DNA of 64,000 nt from Mesorhizobium sp. WSM4313 (GCF_002294725.1 NZ_NSFT01000010.1:150472-214471), one strand, 5' to 3'. Shown: positions 26,278 through 34,528, counted from the first letter of the stretch. The notes: generated from the sequence alone by a model not told the origin. A program made the numbers and translations.

Positions 26278-27192
26278 TCAGCTGCTTCTCAAAAAGCGAG
26301 CCTCGTCCTCGTCCCTTTGCCGGCCGCCAAGCACTCCCGCAACGGCCGCGATGAAGGCGCCGATCACCAGCGACAATGCGCCAACCAGAGCAGTGGTGGC
26401 GCTTGCCTTGCGGGCCTTGTCGGCGGCCGCCTTGGCTTTGTTCTTGGCTTCCTCGACGCTAGCGAGGACCTCGTCCACCCGCTTCTGCGCATCGGCCTGT
26501 GGAAGGCCCGTCCGCGATGCCACCAGGCGGGCGAGATATGCCTTGTCATTCGCGCTCATTTCGCCGTTCGCAGCGCTGATTGCCAGTATGCGTGTTGCCT
26601 GCCCAGCGGCATCGGCATTGTTCTGCGGCGTGCCGGCCGGTGGTGTTGCAGCGGCTGCGTTATCGGCCGGCCGGAACAACGCGTCGACGAAATATCCAGC
26701 CAAATCATTGGCGGATGGCGACTGCGCCGACGAGGCCTGCGAAGTTGCACCGGCTGCGGCGCCGCTCAACAAGCCGGTCGTCGCCTGGGCGCCAGTGCCG
26801 ACAATTCCCGAGATCGCCGTACCAAGGACGGTGGCCACCAGCAAGGTGGCAAGCGCCCAGGCCAGGAACCCGTGCGCGGTATCGCGGAAATACACCTCAT
26901 CGGTATGAACGTTGACCCACTTGGTGCGAAGCCGTCCGGCAACATAGCCGCCAAGCGCGGATGACAGCCACTGCACTATGACCAGCCAGACCGCGGTCGA
27001 CACGGCGAAAGTCGTCAGCGAAGCGCCGCCCCAGGGCGACATCATCGTCAGACCAAGCCCGGAACCGACGAGCATGAGGACGAGCGTCAGAGTGGCCGCG
27101 GCAAAAGCGCCCGCCACGATGGGTCCCCAATTGACGGCAGACGAAGATGTTTCGACCGCGGCTTCGTCGACCGCGGAAAAGGCATTGGTCAT
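26278..27192 (-). CDS. Conserved multi-pass membrane protein
   Basis: This 304-residue protein has hydrophobic segments near residues 22-45, 60-80, 112-135 and 275-298. A conserved-looking stretch RLRTKWVNVHTDEVYFRDT lies between the second and third, and an alanine-rich linker follows with a coiled-coil-like run (EEAKNKAKAAADKARKA). The family occurs in rhizobia, sometimes misnamed PhnA-like; the function is unknown. It follows a 25-residue membrane peptide gene by 9 bases and probably shares its promoter. Confidence 0.8.
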   Translation of the reverse strand: MTNAFSAVDEAAVETSSSAVNWGPIVAGAFAAATLTLVLMLVGSGLGLTMMSPWGGASLTTFAVSTAVWLVIVQWLSSALGGYVAGRLRTKWVNVHTDEVYFRDTAHGFLAWALATLLVATVLGTAISGIVGTGAQATTGLLSGAAAGATSQASSAQSPSANDLAGYFVDALFRPADNAAAATPPAGTPQNNADAAGQATRILAISAANGEMSANDKAYLARLVASRTGLPQADAQKRVDEVLASVEEAKNKAKAAADKARKASATTALVGALSLVIGAFIAAVAGVLGGRQRDEDEARFLRSS

Positions 27193-27201
27193 TGTCCGCT
27201 C

Positions 27202-27279
27202 CTACCGCGCGAAAAGCATCAAAAGGATAATGATCGGAATCGGAACGCCGAGCAGCCAGAGTAGAATACCTCGTCCCAT
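27202..27279 (-). CDS. Membrane microprotein (25 aa)
   Basis: An ATG at 27279, preceded by the strong ribosome site GCAGGAGGAACAA, starts a 25-residue peptide (MGRGILLWLLGVP, then a run of Ile/Leu) that is almost wholly a transmembrane helix. Similar tiny proteins are widespread in proteobacteria. It precedes the four-segment membrane protein at 26278-27192 and is likely coexpressed. Confidence 0.65.
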   Translation of the reverse strand: MGRGILLWLLGVPIPIIILLMLFAR

Positions 27280-27316
27280 TTGTTCCTCCTGCAAGTAATC
27301 TTCAGTGCTTGTAGGT

Positions 27317-27341
27317 AATTCCCGGATTCGGCTTTCGTTCC
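27317..27341 (-). promoter_or_regulatory. EcfG-like promoter variant (GGAAC-N17-ATT)
   Basis: Minus-strand GGAAC (27341-27337), 17 bases, ATT instead of GTT (27319-27317), 38 bases before the 25-aa gene. Spacing and position fit the exact sites; the -10 first base differs. The rest of the 27280-27628 gap shows no gene. Confidence 0.4.
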
Positions 27342-27570
27342 ACCCGCGAGCAGAGCTCCGCGGCAAAGGCCGGTTTCGCCTCGACTCCGAGCTCTTGATT
27401 GAAGCAAAGGCCCGTCTCCGTTGTAAAAAAGGGCCGATCCTCATCGACGAATTCACCGGCTCCTCTCTTGCCCGCTGACCGGGCTCGCCATGGTCGATCG
27501 ATCAGAAACCCGCCCGGCCAGAGCTGGCGGATTCCATTTTGGCCTTTTGAAACGCCACAAAGTCTGTCGC

Positions 27571-27595
27571 GGAACAAAGGCCGGGAATAGCGGTT
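27571..27595 (+). promoter_or_regulatory. EcfG-type promoter for DUF4142 operon
   Basis: GGAAC (27571-27575), 17 bases, GTT (27593-27595), 34 bases before the ATG at 27629. Confidence 0.7.
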
Positions 27596-27628
27596 CGGGC
27601 CCCATCAAACAGCAGGGAGCCTTCAGCC

Positions 27629-28354
27629 ATGAGCTTGCGTATGTTGCTCGTTCCATCGACGGCCGTCGCGTTGATGCTTGCCTTTCCGGCCTTCGCGGCC
27701 GACGACGCGCAGACCTTCGTCGACAAGGCTGCCATCGGCGGGATGTTCGAAGTGGATTCCAGCAAGATCGCGCAAGACAATGCGAGGGATCAGCAGATCA
27801 AGGATTTCGCCAAGCGGATGATCACCGACCACGGCGCGGCGAACGCCAAACTGCAGAAGATCGCCGCCGAGCAGAAATTGCAGGTACCGACGCGATCCGA
27901 TGCGGAGCATAAGAGCGATCTGGAACGGTTGCAGAGCACGACAGCCTCGCTGGATCAGCCTTACGTGGAGATGCAGCGCAAGGCACATGCGGACGCGGTC
28001 GGCCTGTTCGAGGCCTACGCCAAGGATGGAGACAATCCCGCGCTCAAATCTTTCGCGGCGGAAACCCTGCCGACACTGAAAATGCATCAGGACATGATCG
28101 AGAAGATCGCCCGCGCCAGCGCGAGCATGCCGGCGGTCAAATCGGCATCGACACCCAAACCACCCGCTCCGGTTCCCGGCGCAAACAGCTTCACCGAGGC
28201 GCAGGCGAAGAAGCGCATCCAGGATGCCGGCTATGCGGACGTGTCAGCGCTCGCCAAGGACGAGCAGGGCATCTGGCGTGGCCAGGCGACGAAGGACGGC
28301 AAGGGCACCTCCGTTGCACTCGACTATCAGGGCAACGTCTTCGCCGGCCAATAA
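27629..28354 (+). CDS. DUF4142 family periplasmic protein
   Basis: This 241-residue protein has a signal peptide (MSLRMLLVPSTAVALMLAFP, cleavage near AFAADD). A DUF4142 four-helix domain follows (FVDKAAIGGMFEVDSSKIA; NARDQQIKDFAKRMITDHGA), the ferritin-like fold found in many stress-linked periplasmic proteins. After a proline-rich linker near residues 170-185, the last 55 residues form a second small domain (EAQAKKRIQDAGYADVSAL) resembling PepSY-like domains. An exact EcfG-type promoter precedes it. Confidence 0.85.
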   Translation: MSLRMLLVPSTAVALMLAFPAFAADDAQTFVDKAAIGGMFEVDSSKIAQDNARDQQIKDFAKRMITDHGAANAKLQKIAAEQKLQVPTRSDAEHKSDLERLQSTTASLDQPYVEMQRKAHADAVGLFEAYAKDGDNPALKSFAAETLPTLKMHQDMIEKIARASASMPAVKSASTPKPPAPVPGANSFTEAQAKKRIQDAGYADVSALAKDEQGIWRGQATKDGKGTSVALDYQGNVFAGQ

Positions 28355-28371
28355 TAGACAGGAGAACCGAC

Positions 28372-28971
28372 ATGCAAACGATCACCGCGCTGTTCGACGA
28401 CTATGACGACGCCGCTGACGCGGTAGGCGTGCTGGAATCCATCGGCGTCCCGTCATCTGACATCAGCATCATGGCCAACAATGCCCGCGGCTGGTATCGA
28501 AACACGCAATCGCCAGCCGCCGAGGATGCCGCCAGCGGCGCCGGTATCGGCGCGGTCGTGGGCGGCGCCGGAGGCTTGGCAACAGGCCTGGGCGCCATGG
28601 CGATACCGGGCGTCGGGCCGGTCGTCGCGGCCGGCTGGCTGGCGTCGACAGCCGCGGGCGCCGTCGCCGGAGCGATTGTGGGCGGCGCGGCTGGCGGCAT
28701 TATCGGCAGCCTGACCGATGCCGGCGTGCCGGAGGAAGACGCGCATGTCTATGCCGAAGGCGTCCGCCGCGGCGGCACGCTGGTGACGGCTCGCGTCGAG
28801 GACGACCTCGCTTCGGAAGCCCGGGAAGTCCTTCACAGCTCCGCGTCGGTCAACGTCGCCGACCGCCGCAGCGAATATGAAGCGGGCGGGTGGGCAGCCT
28901 TCGATCCGGCTGCCGGCAGTTATTCGGCTGAGGATGTCGAGCGGGAAGCGGCGCGCCGAAGGACGACCTAA
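28372..28971 (+). CDS. Glycine-zipper general-stress-type protein
   Basis: The N terminus (MQTITALFDDYDDAADAVGV) matches the YflT/general-stress heat-induced domain. The middle (residues about 55-120) is a long glycine/alanine-rich segment able to insert in membranes. A ligand-like C-terminal half follows with EDDLASEAREVL. It begins 17 bases after the DUF4142 gene with an AGGAGAA ribosome site, so it shares the EcfG-type promoter at 27571. Confidence 0.75.
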   Translation: MQTITALFDDYDDAADAVGVLESIGVPSSDISIMANNARGWYRNTQSPAAEDAASGAGIGAVVGGAGGLATGLGAMAIPGVGPVVAAGWLASTAAGAVAGAIVGGAAGGIIGSLTDAGVPEEDAHVYAEGVRRGGTLVTARVEDDLASEAREVLHSSASVNVADRRSEYEAGGWAAFDPAAGSYSAEDVEREAARRRTT

Positions 28972-29020
28972 CCTCGCCGTCGGCGGCCACAACAGACGCA
29001 AAGCCAGCCAGGAGTTCGAC

Positions 29021-29233
29021 ATGAGACGGGTGCTTCTGCCACTGATATTGGCTGCGGTGGTCCTGGTGCTCTGTTATTGGGCCTTCGTCTATGTCGGCAC
29101 AGGCTGGCAAACAGCGCCAGTCAAACGGGCACCCGAGCAAAACCAGGGCGGGAACGCGCCGCAGGATACCTCGCCGGCCGCCGGCATCACGAAGAATCCG
29201 CAGGATGCCAGCAAGATGCCGGGGGCTCAGTGA
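29021..29233 (+). CDS. Small membrane-anchored or secreted protein (70 aa)
   Basis: The ATG at 29021 follows a GGAGTTCGAC ribosome site. The first 30 residues form one hydrophobic helix (MRRVLLPLILAAVVLVLCYW), and the rest is hydrophilic, rich in Asn, Gln and Pro (PEQNQGGNAPQD). It is probably tail-out in the periplasm. It lies 49 bases after the stress-type gene in the same direction. No family recognised. Confidence 0.65.
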   Translation: MRRVLLPLILAAVVLVLCYWAFVYVGTGWQTAPVKRAPEQNQGGNAPQDTSPAAGITKNPQDASKMPGAQ

Positions 29234-29268
29234 CAGTTCGAGCGCGATATCCGTTCTTTCCTGGAGGC

Positions 29269-29532
29269 CTATTCGCGCGCGATGAATTTGTTGAAGCGGC
29301 TGATGGTACCCTCCGCGGTCATGTCCTGGTGGACGAACGCCAAATTGTCGTCGTCCAGCACTTTGAAGAAGTCTTCCCATTCGATCGGTCTCAGATCTTC
29401 GTCGCCTGCGCCGAAATCGACCCGCAGGATCGCGCCCTTCCCCGCCCCGGCGACGACGGCAGGCCTGCCCTCGCGCGCCTCGATCCAAGCTCGGATCACT
29501 TCGTGATTTGAGGTCGTCATAGCCTCGCTCAT
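29269..29532 (-). CDS. Conserved small acidic protein (87 aa), paralogue of 40517-40789
   Basis: The ATG at 29532 has AGGAGG upstream. The sequence contains NHEVIRAWIEAREGRPAVV, KGAILRVDFGAGDEDL, PIEWEDFFKVLDDDNLAFV and SRFNKFIARE. A second copy with the same layout is encoded at 40517-40789. Database members of this family are often labelled 1,4-alpha-glucan branching enzyme, which the 87-residue length cannot support. Both copies have exact EcfG-type promoters. Function unknown. Confidence 0.8.
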   Translation of the reverse strand: MSEAMTTSNHEVIRAWIEAREGRPAVVAGAGKGAILRVDFGAGDEDLRPIEWEDFFKVLDDDNLAFVHQDMTAEGTISRFNKFIARE

Positions 29533-29563
29533 TGCGGCCTCCTGGTTGACAGTTCCCGCTATC

Positions 29564-29665
29564 TCAGAGGAACCCGAAGATATCCCGCTTGTTCCCCTGC
29601 GCCCGGTTCGGGAGCCACGCGGCGATCCAGACGAAGAAGGCCCGCTGCCTGCATGCGGCAACGGG
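29564..29665 (-). pseudogene. Remnant of small membrane protein
   Basis: One minus-strand frame ending at a stop at 29564 reads AFFVWIAAWLPNRAQGNKRD before its stop, resembling a short membrane protein. It has no start codon in frame; ATGs occur only in a neighbouring frame. An EcfG-type site at 29718-29742 points at it. A frameshift of a small gene is the simplest reading, at low confidence. Confidence 0.3.
29571..29595 (-). promoter_or_regulatory. EcfG-type promoter for 87-aa protein
   Basis: Minus-strand GGAAC (29595-29591), 17 bases, GTT (29573-29571), 39 bases before the ATG at 29532. Confidence 0.7.
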
Positions 29666-29717
29666 CCATGGGCCTGATGGGACCCTGGATCGCTAGAGGG
29701 AGGGCGATCGGCTTTCG

Positions 29718-29742
29718 AACCGGCAGGCGACAGAAATGTTCC
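29718..29742 (-). promoter_or_regulatory. EcfG-type promoter without an intact adjacent gene
   Basis: Minus-strand GGAAC (29742-29738), 17 bases, GTT (29720-29718). Downstream lies only the putative membrane-protein remnant and then the next promoter. The remainder of the 29533-30148 gap shows no gene I can support. Confidence 0.5.
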
Positions 29743-30148
29743 GGAGAAAGTTCCACGTTTCCAGGGCGTCGGGTACTGGGAAAACTTTCTTCGGCATTTT
29801 CGGTGTCGCCTCGCGCCCGCTGAAATGATGTTGCCGAACGGCAATCGGGATGAATGTTTCAGCCGGCGGAGCGGGCATGCCCTGGCTTGGCTATCTTGGA
29901 CCTTCATCCGATTCTTCCCCTGCCCCGGTCGCTTGGGAACTGTCCGATTTTAGCCGCGAGAACGCACGAACCGGCGCTTGCCTCGGTGCCGGGGCTCGAG
30001 ATTTTCGGCGCCACCATCGCGGCAGAAACTCGGCAATCAGGCTTTGAATTATGCCTTTCATCCGATCGCCTCATGGAAGGTTTGGAGACGAACAACTCCC
30101 GGCCATGATTGTTCCGCATCGTTGCGATCGGAACGTCCAGGTCGACAA

Positions 30149-30286
30149 TCAATTCGGGCGGGCTTTGCGCGTCCGCAACGCTATCGCGGCGTCGAGCTTA
30201 CGCGCCAGTGCCAACATTCGAGACGGTGCATTCTCGCATCTCAGCGCCTCCAACGCGACGCTCATCTCACGCTCCGGCGTCGTCAT
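30149..30286 (-). CDS. Small protein (45 aa), possibly NepR-like
   Basis: An ATG at 30286, with GGAGG 12 bases upstream, starts a 45-residue helical protein (EREMSVALEALR, then ENAPSRMLALARKLDAAI, then a basic tail). The E-x-x-P-x-R-hydrophobic-L spacing recalls NepR anti-sigma factors and the 61-aa protein at 60789, but lacks the VPDR core. An exact EcfG-type promoter lies 89 bases before the start. The NepR link is tentative. Confidence 0.5.
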   Translation of the reverse strand: MTTPEREMSVALEALRCENAPSRMLALARKLDAAIALRTRKARPN

Positions 30287-30374
30287 CTTGGAGGGTTCCT
30301 CCCCAGATCTGAGCACTTGACGAGCCTTGCGTGTCACGGCCGTTCCCCTAACATGGGTTAATGCCTGCCCCACT

Positions 30375-30399
30375 AACCCACTGATGGGAAAAAGGTTCC
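30375..30399 (-). promoter_or_regulatory. EcfG-type promoter for 45-aa protein
   Basis: Minus-strand GGAAC (30399-30395), 17 bases, GTT (30377-30375). It precedes the 45-aa gene and includes the CATGGGTTAATGC repeat (30352-30364) in the leader. Confidence 0.6.
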
Positions 30400-30469
30400 T
30401 GTCCCGCCAGTCTGCTGGACCGACGAGCTTTCCTCTCGGGGCAGCTGTCCCGAATATCGTCGGCGCAGC

Positions 30470-31366
30470 CTATTGCCTGCCGAAGCTTATCAGGAAGCTC
30501 GCCAGCGCCTCTCGGGTCTGCTCAGGCGCCTCGCGGGTCGGAAAGTGGCCGACGCCCGGCAGAAGCTCACGTTCGTAGCTTGCCGAGAAATACTCCTCCT
30601 TGCCTTCGGACGAACCCGGCAGAACGACGCGGTCGTCATCGCCATGAAGGACCAGTGTCGGCACCGAGATGACCTCCGCCTCAACCTGCTTGCGCGCGAG
30701 TTCAGCGTAGCGCGGATCGGGATCCGCCTCCCCCCAGCGCACGCGATAGGAATGCAGCGTCACATCCGGCCAGTCCGGATTTTTGAAGGACTTCGCCACA
30801 CGGTCAAACAGCGCGTCGTCAAACCAGCGTGGCGGGCTCCAGCTGTCCCACTGGAATCGCGCGAAGGAGTGGCCGTGCTGTCGCACGAACTGCTCGCCAC
30901 GCTCGGTCGCCATGAACCACTGGTACCAGAAGGCCCTCGCCTGCTCCAAAGGCGGCGTCGGAAGCGAGCCGGGTTGCCATCCCAGCGAAAGCGCCGCGCA
31001 GCATCTTATCCTCTGCGGAAAGACGGAGGCGAGCAGGTAGGCGATGCGTGCCCCCCAGTCGTGGCCGACAACCGCGAACCGTTCGAGGCCGATGGCATCG
31101 GCAAAGTCGAGCGCGTCCTGCGCCATGGCGACGATCTCGCCTGAGCGCATCGTTTCGCCGGAGTGGAACACGGTTCCTCCAAACCCGCGCAGCCATGGCG
31201 CGAAGGTGCGAAAGCCCGCGGCATGAAGAAATGGCGACACGTCCGCAAAAGTGGTTGCATCATCGGGCCAGCCATGAAGGAGCAGCACGGGCGCTCCGTC
31301 CACGGATCCGCCGCTCACATAGGCGACCCGCAGCAGCGGCGTGTCGCAGAAAACAGGCTCTTCCAC
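30470..31366 (-). CDS. Alpha/beta hydrolase (haloalkane dehalogenase/epoxide hydrolase-like)
   Basis: This 298-residue protein starts at a GTG with GAGGAGG upstream. It has LLHGWPDDATTF (oxyanion loop), the nucleophile elbow VGHDWGARIAY with aspartate as nucleophile, the acid region HGDDDRVV and the base in GVGHFPTRE. An aspartate nucleophile identifies the haloalkane dehalogenase/epoxide hydrolase group rather than esterases. It has its own EcfG-type promoter and is divergent from the pyruvate oxidase-like gene. Confidence 0.85.
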   Translation of the reverse strand: MEEPVFCDTPLLRVAYVSGGSVDGAPVLLLHGWPDDATTFADVSPFLHAAGFRTFAPWLRGFGGTVFHSGETMRSGEIVAMAQDALDFADAIGLERFAVVGHDWGARIAYLLASVFPQRIRCCAALSLGWQPGSLPTPPLEQARAFWYQWFMATERGEQFVRQHGHSFARFQWDSWSPPRWFDDALFDRVAKSFKNPDWPDVTLHSYRVRWGEADPDPRYAELARKQVEAEVISVPTLVLHGDDDRVVLPGSSEGKEEYFSASYERELLPGVGHFPTREAPEQTREALASFLISFGRQ

Positions 31367-31404
31367 AGATCCTCCTCAGAGCAGCACATGGCAGTGGCCG
31401 CCAC

Positions 31405-31429
31405 AACCCCTTGCAATCGGGTTTGTTCC
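31405..31429 (-). promoter_or_regulatory. EcfG-type promoter for alpha/beta hydrolase
   Basis: Minus-strand GGAAC (31429-31425), 17 bases, GTT (31407-31405), 39 bases before the GTG at 31366. A second site in the opposite direction is 33 bases away. Confidence 0.7.
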
Positions 31430-31461
31430 TTGTGACCGCCGGCCCGGCCCGATCCGACGAG

Positions 31462-31486
31462 GGAACCAACCGTGGTCTTGCCGGTT
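31462..31486 (+). promoter_or_regulatory. EcfG-type promoter for pyruvate oxidase-like gene
   Basis: GGAAC (31462-31466), 17 bases, GTT (31484-31486), 25 bases before the ATG at 31512. Forms a divergent pair with the site at 31405-31429. Confidence 0.7.
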
Positions 31487-31511
31487 CGGAAGCCAACAGC
31501 GGAGCCTCGCC

Positions 31512-33272
31512 ATGCCCAACGCAGCCGAAATCCTCGTCGACACCCTGATTGCCTGGAACGTCGAAGTCGTGTTCGGCCTGCCCGGCGACGGCATCAATGG
31601 CGTCATGGAGGCGCTGCGCAAAAACCGGGACAGGATATCCTTCGTCCAGGTGCGGCATGAGGAATCGGCCGCTTTCATGGCTTGCGCCTACGCCAAATGG
31701 ACAGGCAAGCTCGGCGTATGCCTCGCAACGTCGGGGCCCGGCGGTACTCACCTTCTCACCGGCCTCTACGACGCCAAGCTCGACCAGGCGCCGGTGCTGG
31801 CAATTACCGGCATGCAGTTCCATGACCTGATCGAGACATTCACCCAACAGGATGTCGATCTCACCCGCGTCTTCAACGACGTCAGCGTCTACAACGTCCA
31901 GGTCTCGGACGCGGCGCATATGGAGAACGTGGCCAGCCTCGCCTGCCGCACCGCGCTCGCCCGCAGGGGCGTCGCCCATCTTTCAATCGCCAGCGATATC
32001 CAGGAACAGCCCGCCGACGCGGCCAAGCGATCCAAGCGCAACCGGCCGGCGCACACGCCGCAGGGCATGTTCGCTCCTCATTGCGTCGCGCAAGACAGGG
32101 AGTTGGACAAGGCCGCGGCCACTCTCAACGACGCAGCGCGCGTGGCGATCCTCGCGGGACGCGGAGCGATTGGCGCGGCAGCCGAGCTTGAAGAATCGGC
32201 GCGGCTGTTGCAGGCGCCGGTCGTCAAGGCGCTGCTGGGCAAGGCGGTGCTGCCGGACGACCATCCTTACACCACTGGCGGCATTGGCATTCTGGGCACC
32301 TTGCCATCGCAGGAGGCGATGGAAACATGCGACGCCGTCCTCATTGTCGGCTCGACCTTTCCCTACATCGAGTACTACCCCCGGCCGGGCAAGGCGCGTG
32401 GCGTCCAGATCGATTGCGATGCGCAGCGCATCGGCCTGCGCTTTCCGGTCGAAGCCGGTCTGGTCGGCGATGCGGCGGAGACCTTGCGCGCCCTCAACAA
32501 GCGGCTGAAGCAGAAAGCTGACGGCGAGTTCCTGGCGACGGCGCAAGGCTCGATGCGCAAATGGCGCGAGATGATGCGCCAGTCCGAAGACGACTTGGCT
32601 CATCCTCTCAAGCCACAACGCGTCGCGCGCGCCTTCGGCGAACGTCTTGCGGAGAATGCGATTCTGGCCACCGATTCCGGCCAGAACACCGAGCTTGCCG
32701 CCCGTCATGTCGATCTCCGCGCGGGGCAAGCCTTTGGCGTTTCCGGTGCGCTTGCCTCCATGTCCTGCGGCCTCAGCTATGCGATCGCCGCCGGCATAGC
32801 CTTTCCCGGCCGCCCTGTCGCGGCGATCGTCGGCGATGGCGGGCTCGCCATGCAACTGGGCGAGTTTTCGACGGCCGTGCGCTATGGCATTCCGCTGAAA
32901 CTCCTGGTCATCAAGAACAACATGCTGAACCAGATCGCCTGGGAGCAGATGATGTTCCTCGGCAATCCCCAATTCGGCTGCGAGCTGCAGCCGATCGATT
33001 TTGCCAAGGCCGCCGAGGCGATGGGTGGAAAAGGGTTCAGCATCGAGCGGGCGGAGGAGGTCGAGCGCGTGCTCGACCAGGCTTTCGCCGCCAGCGGGCC
33101 GGTGATCATAGAAGCGCTCGTCGACGCCTATGAGCCGATGATGCCGCCGAAAATGCCGCCCGATTACGCCAAGAACTTCCGCAAGGCGCTGCCTCGGACT
33201 CCGGGCCGCGACCAGATCGAGGAAAACGTCGCACAGGAGCCAGCCAAGACGATGATGGAGGCCGGCGAATAG
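31512..33272 (+). CDS. poxB: Thiamine-diphosphate enzyme, pyruvate oxidase/dehydrogenase (PoxB) type
   Basis: The 586-residue protein has the three-domain ThDP layout: an N-terminal PYR domain with the catalytic glutamate in RHEESAAFMACAYAK, a central FAD-type domain, and a C-terminal PP domain with the ThDP-magnesium motif VGDGGLAMQLGEF and NNMLNQIAWEQ. Length and motifs match pyruvate:quinone oxidoreductase PoxB, which makes acetate, CO2 and reduced quinone at the membrane. In E. coli PoxB is a stationary-phase enzyme, which fits the EcfG-type promoter here. A related acetolactate synthase or oxidase cannot be fully excluded. Confidence 0.85.
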   Translation: MPNAAEILVDTLIAWNVEVVFGLPGDGINGVMEALRKNRDRISFVQVRHEESAAFMACAYAKWTGKLGVCLATSGPGGTHLLTGLYDAKLDQAPVLAITGMQFHDLIETFTQQDVDLTRVFNDVSVYNVQVSDAAHMENVASLACRTALARRGVAHLSIASDIQEQPADAAKRSKRNRPAHTPQGMFAPHCVAQDRELDKAAATLNDAARVAILAGRGAIGAAAELEESARLLQAPVVKALLGKAVLPDDHPYTTGGIGILGTLPSQEAMETCDAVLIVGSTFPYIEYYPRPGKARGVQIDCDAQRIGLRFPVEAGLVGDAAETLRALNKRLKQKADGEFLATAQGSMRKWREMMRQSEDDLAHPLKPQRVARAFGERLAENAILATDSGQNTELAARHVDLRAGQAFGVSGALASMSCGLSYAIAAGIAFPGRPVAAIVGDGGLAMQLGEFSTAVRYGIPLKLLVIKNNMLNQIAWEQMMFLGNPQFGCELQPIDFAKAAEAMGGKGFSIERAEEVERVLDQAFAASGPVIIEALVDAYEPMMPPKMPPDYAKNFRKALPRTPGRDQIEENVAQEPAKTMMEAGE

Positions 33273-33303
33273 GCGGGAATTCTGACACTCGACCTTTCCC
33301 GCC
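33272..33303. terminator. Hairpin after pyruvate oxidase-like gene
   Basis: GGCGGGA (33272-33278) and TCCCGCC (33297-33303) form a 7-bp stem with an 18-base loop directly at the end of the gene. Function is inferred from position. Confidence 0.4.
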
Positions 33304-33427
33304 AGCGCCGTCGAATGGTCGATGTTCATCTCGGCGGCGGCGGCACACATGAGCGGCGAATCCTGGCGGCGATGCGGAGGTTCCGCGTGAAGTCTGGGCT
33401 ACGAGGAATGGTCATTGGGGGAAACCA

Positions 33428-33599
33428 GTGCCCGAAAATCCAAAAAATCCGAGCGACGCTGATATGGAACGATCCCGGCATCGGCACCTCTAAGGGCACT
33501 TTCAAGGAGCCATGGCGGGACACGGTCGAAGGCGATGTGAAACGACTCCAACATCGCGGCCGGGATCGACCCGAGGCAGAAAGTTCGAACAACAGATAA
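33428..33599 (+). pseudogene. Possible frameshifted small hydrophilic protein
   Basis: A GTG at 33428 after GGGGGAAACCA opens a frame (PENPKNPSDADMERS) that stops after 21 codons. A neighbouring frame continues with GTSKGTFKEPWRDTVEGDVK and ends SSNNR at 33599 with normal codon use. The two parts look like one small hydrophilic stress protein split by an indel near 33470. The rest of the 33273-33758 gap holds only the terminator and the next promoter. Confidence 0.35.
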
Positions 33600-33691
33600 G
33601 CCTAGTTGTTCTATGACGCGCATTCGATATGGCAGCATTGTTGGTTTCATGTGTAATCGACAAGAAGTTATGGAATAGCACCTGCCAGTCT

Positions 33692-33716
33692 GGAACATCG
33701 ACAGGGATTTCTTGTT
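33692..33716 (+). promoter_or_regulatory. EcfG-type promoter for secreted Asn/Gly/Thr-rich protein
   Basis: GGAAC (33692-33696), 17 bases, GTT (33714-33716), 42 bases before the ATG at 33759. Confidence 0.7.
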
Positions 33717-33758
33717 TGAGACATATCGCAATCGGGCGATCAAACAGGAGACTTCCCC

Positions 33759-34055
33759 ATGATTAGACTTCTCTCGGCTTCGGCTGTCGCAATTGTCCTG
33801 GCTACATCCGCAATGGCCCAATCCAGCGGCTCTGGAACCAGTGGCAACGGGTCTGGAACAGCCACCACGACCGGAACCAACGGCATGAACAACAACGGCA
33901 ATGGCGGCACGGTCGATCCAAACGCCACAAACAGCACGACCACAGTACCGTCCGGCGGCATGGGCGACCGGTGCAAGGATGCGGCTGGCAACGATATCGA
34001 CAACAATACCGCTAGCGGCAACACCACATCCAACATGCAGAATTGCAACAAGTAG
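33759..34055 (+). CDS. Small secreted Asn/Gly/Thr-rich protein (98 aa)
   Basis: A signal peptide (MIRLLSASAVAIVLATSAMA-QS) leads a mature part made mostly of Gly, Ser, Thr and Asn, with only two cysteines near the end (GDRCKDAAG and QNCNK). An AGGAG-type site precedes the ATG. The composition suggests a disordered periplasmic or surface protein. It has an exact EcfG-type promoter. No family recognised. Confidence 0.72.
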   Translation: MIRLLSASAVAIVLATSAMAQSSGSGTSGNGSGTATTTGTNGMNNNGNGGTVDPNATNSTTTVPSGGMGDRCKDAAGNDIDNNTASGNTTSNMQNCNK

Positions 34056-34149
34056 CCGTTTCGCGCCTGTAGCTTTCGCACACCGAGAAGGTCCGCCTGT
34101 GTCGAGGACGGGCCTCCTTGGTCACGATTTGGGATCTAACCGCTCCGCC

Positions 34150-34528
34150 TCACATCCCGCGGTCCGGAACATAAAGGCAGAAGGAGTGCTGAGAACTGGT
34201 GTCGCCCCCGGGCTTGCACTCGTGAAAATATTCGTCGCGTGATCGCTTGATGCGGTGGTCGCTGTAGGGGATCAGCTCGCCGGTCGAGAGTTGGTAGCCG
34301 TATTTCGTCTCTTTCACGTCCGAAGGCGGGGCCTGATAGCAATCCACTCCGGCGCAGCAGGAAGGATCGTACTGCCAGCCCGCCGGCCGATGCCGGGGCA
34401 CAAAGAGAACCTGCCAAGAGGCCTGCCGGCAAAACCAGCCAAGCCTTCGTTCGGGGCTGAACAGGCGGGCGACACGTCATCGCGCCCGCTCGTTTCCGGA
34501 AATGCATGCTGGGGGCTTTTCTGTTCAT
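34150..34528 (-). pseudogene. Cysteine-containing secreted protein, frameshifted
   Basis: The frame from the ATG at 34528 gives an N terminus ending in a signal peptide (RTKAWLVLPAGLLAGSLCAP, then ASA). A neighbouring frame continues from that point with GWQYDPSCCAGVDCYQ and ends FCLYVPDRGM at 34150. Removing one G from GGCGGG near 34380 joins them into a secreted protein of about 125 residues with several cysteines. Similar CC-x-x-x-DC proteins are common in rhizobia. An EcfG-type site lies upstream. Confidence 0.55.

Noticed and set aside
29269..29532. Annotation as 1,4-alpha-glucan branching enzyme
   Set aside because: The protein has only 87 residues and no amylase-type catalytic motif.
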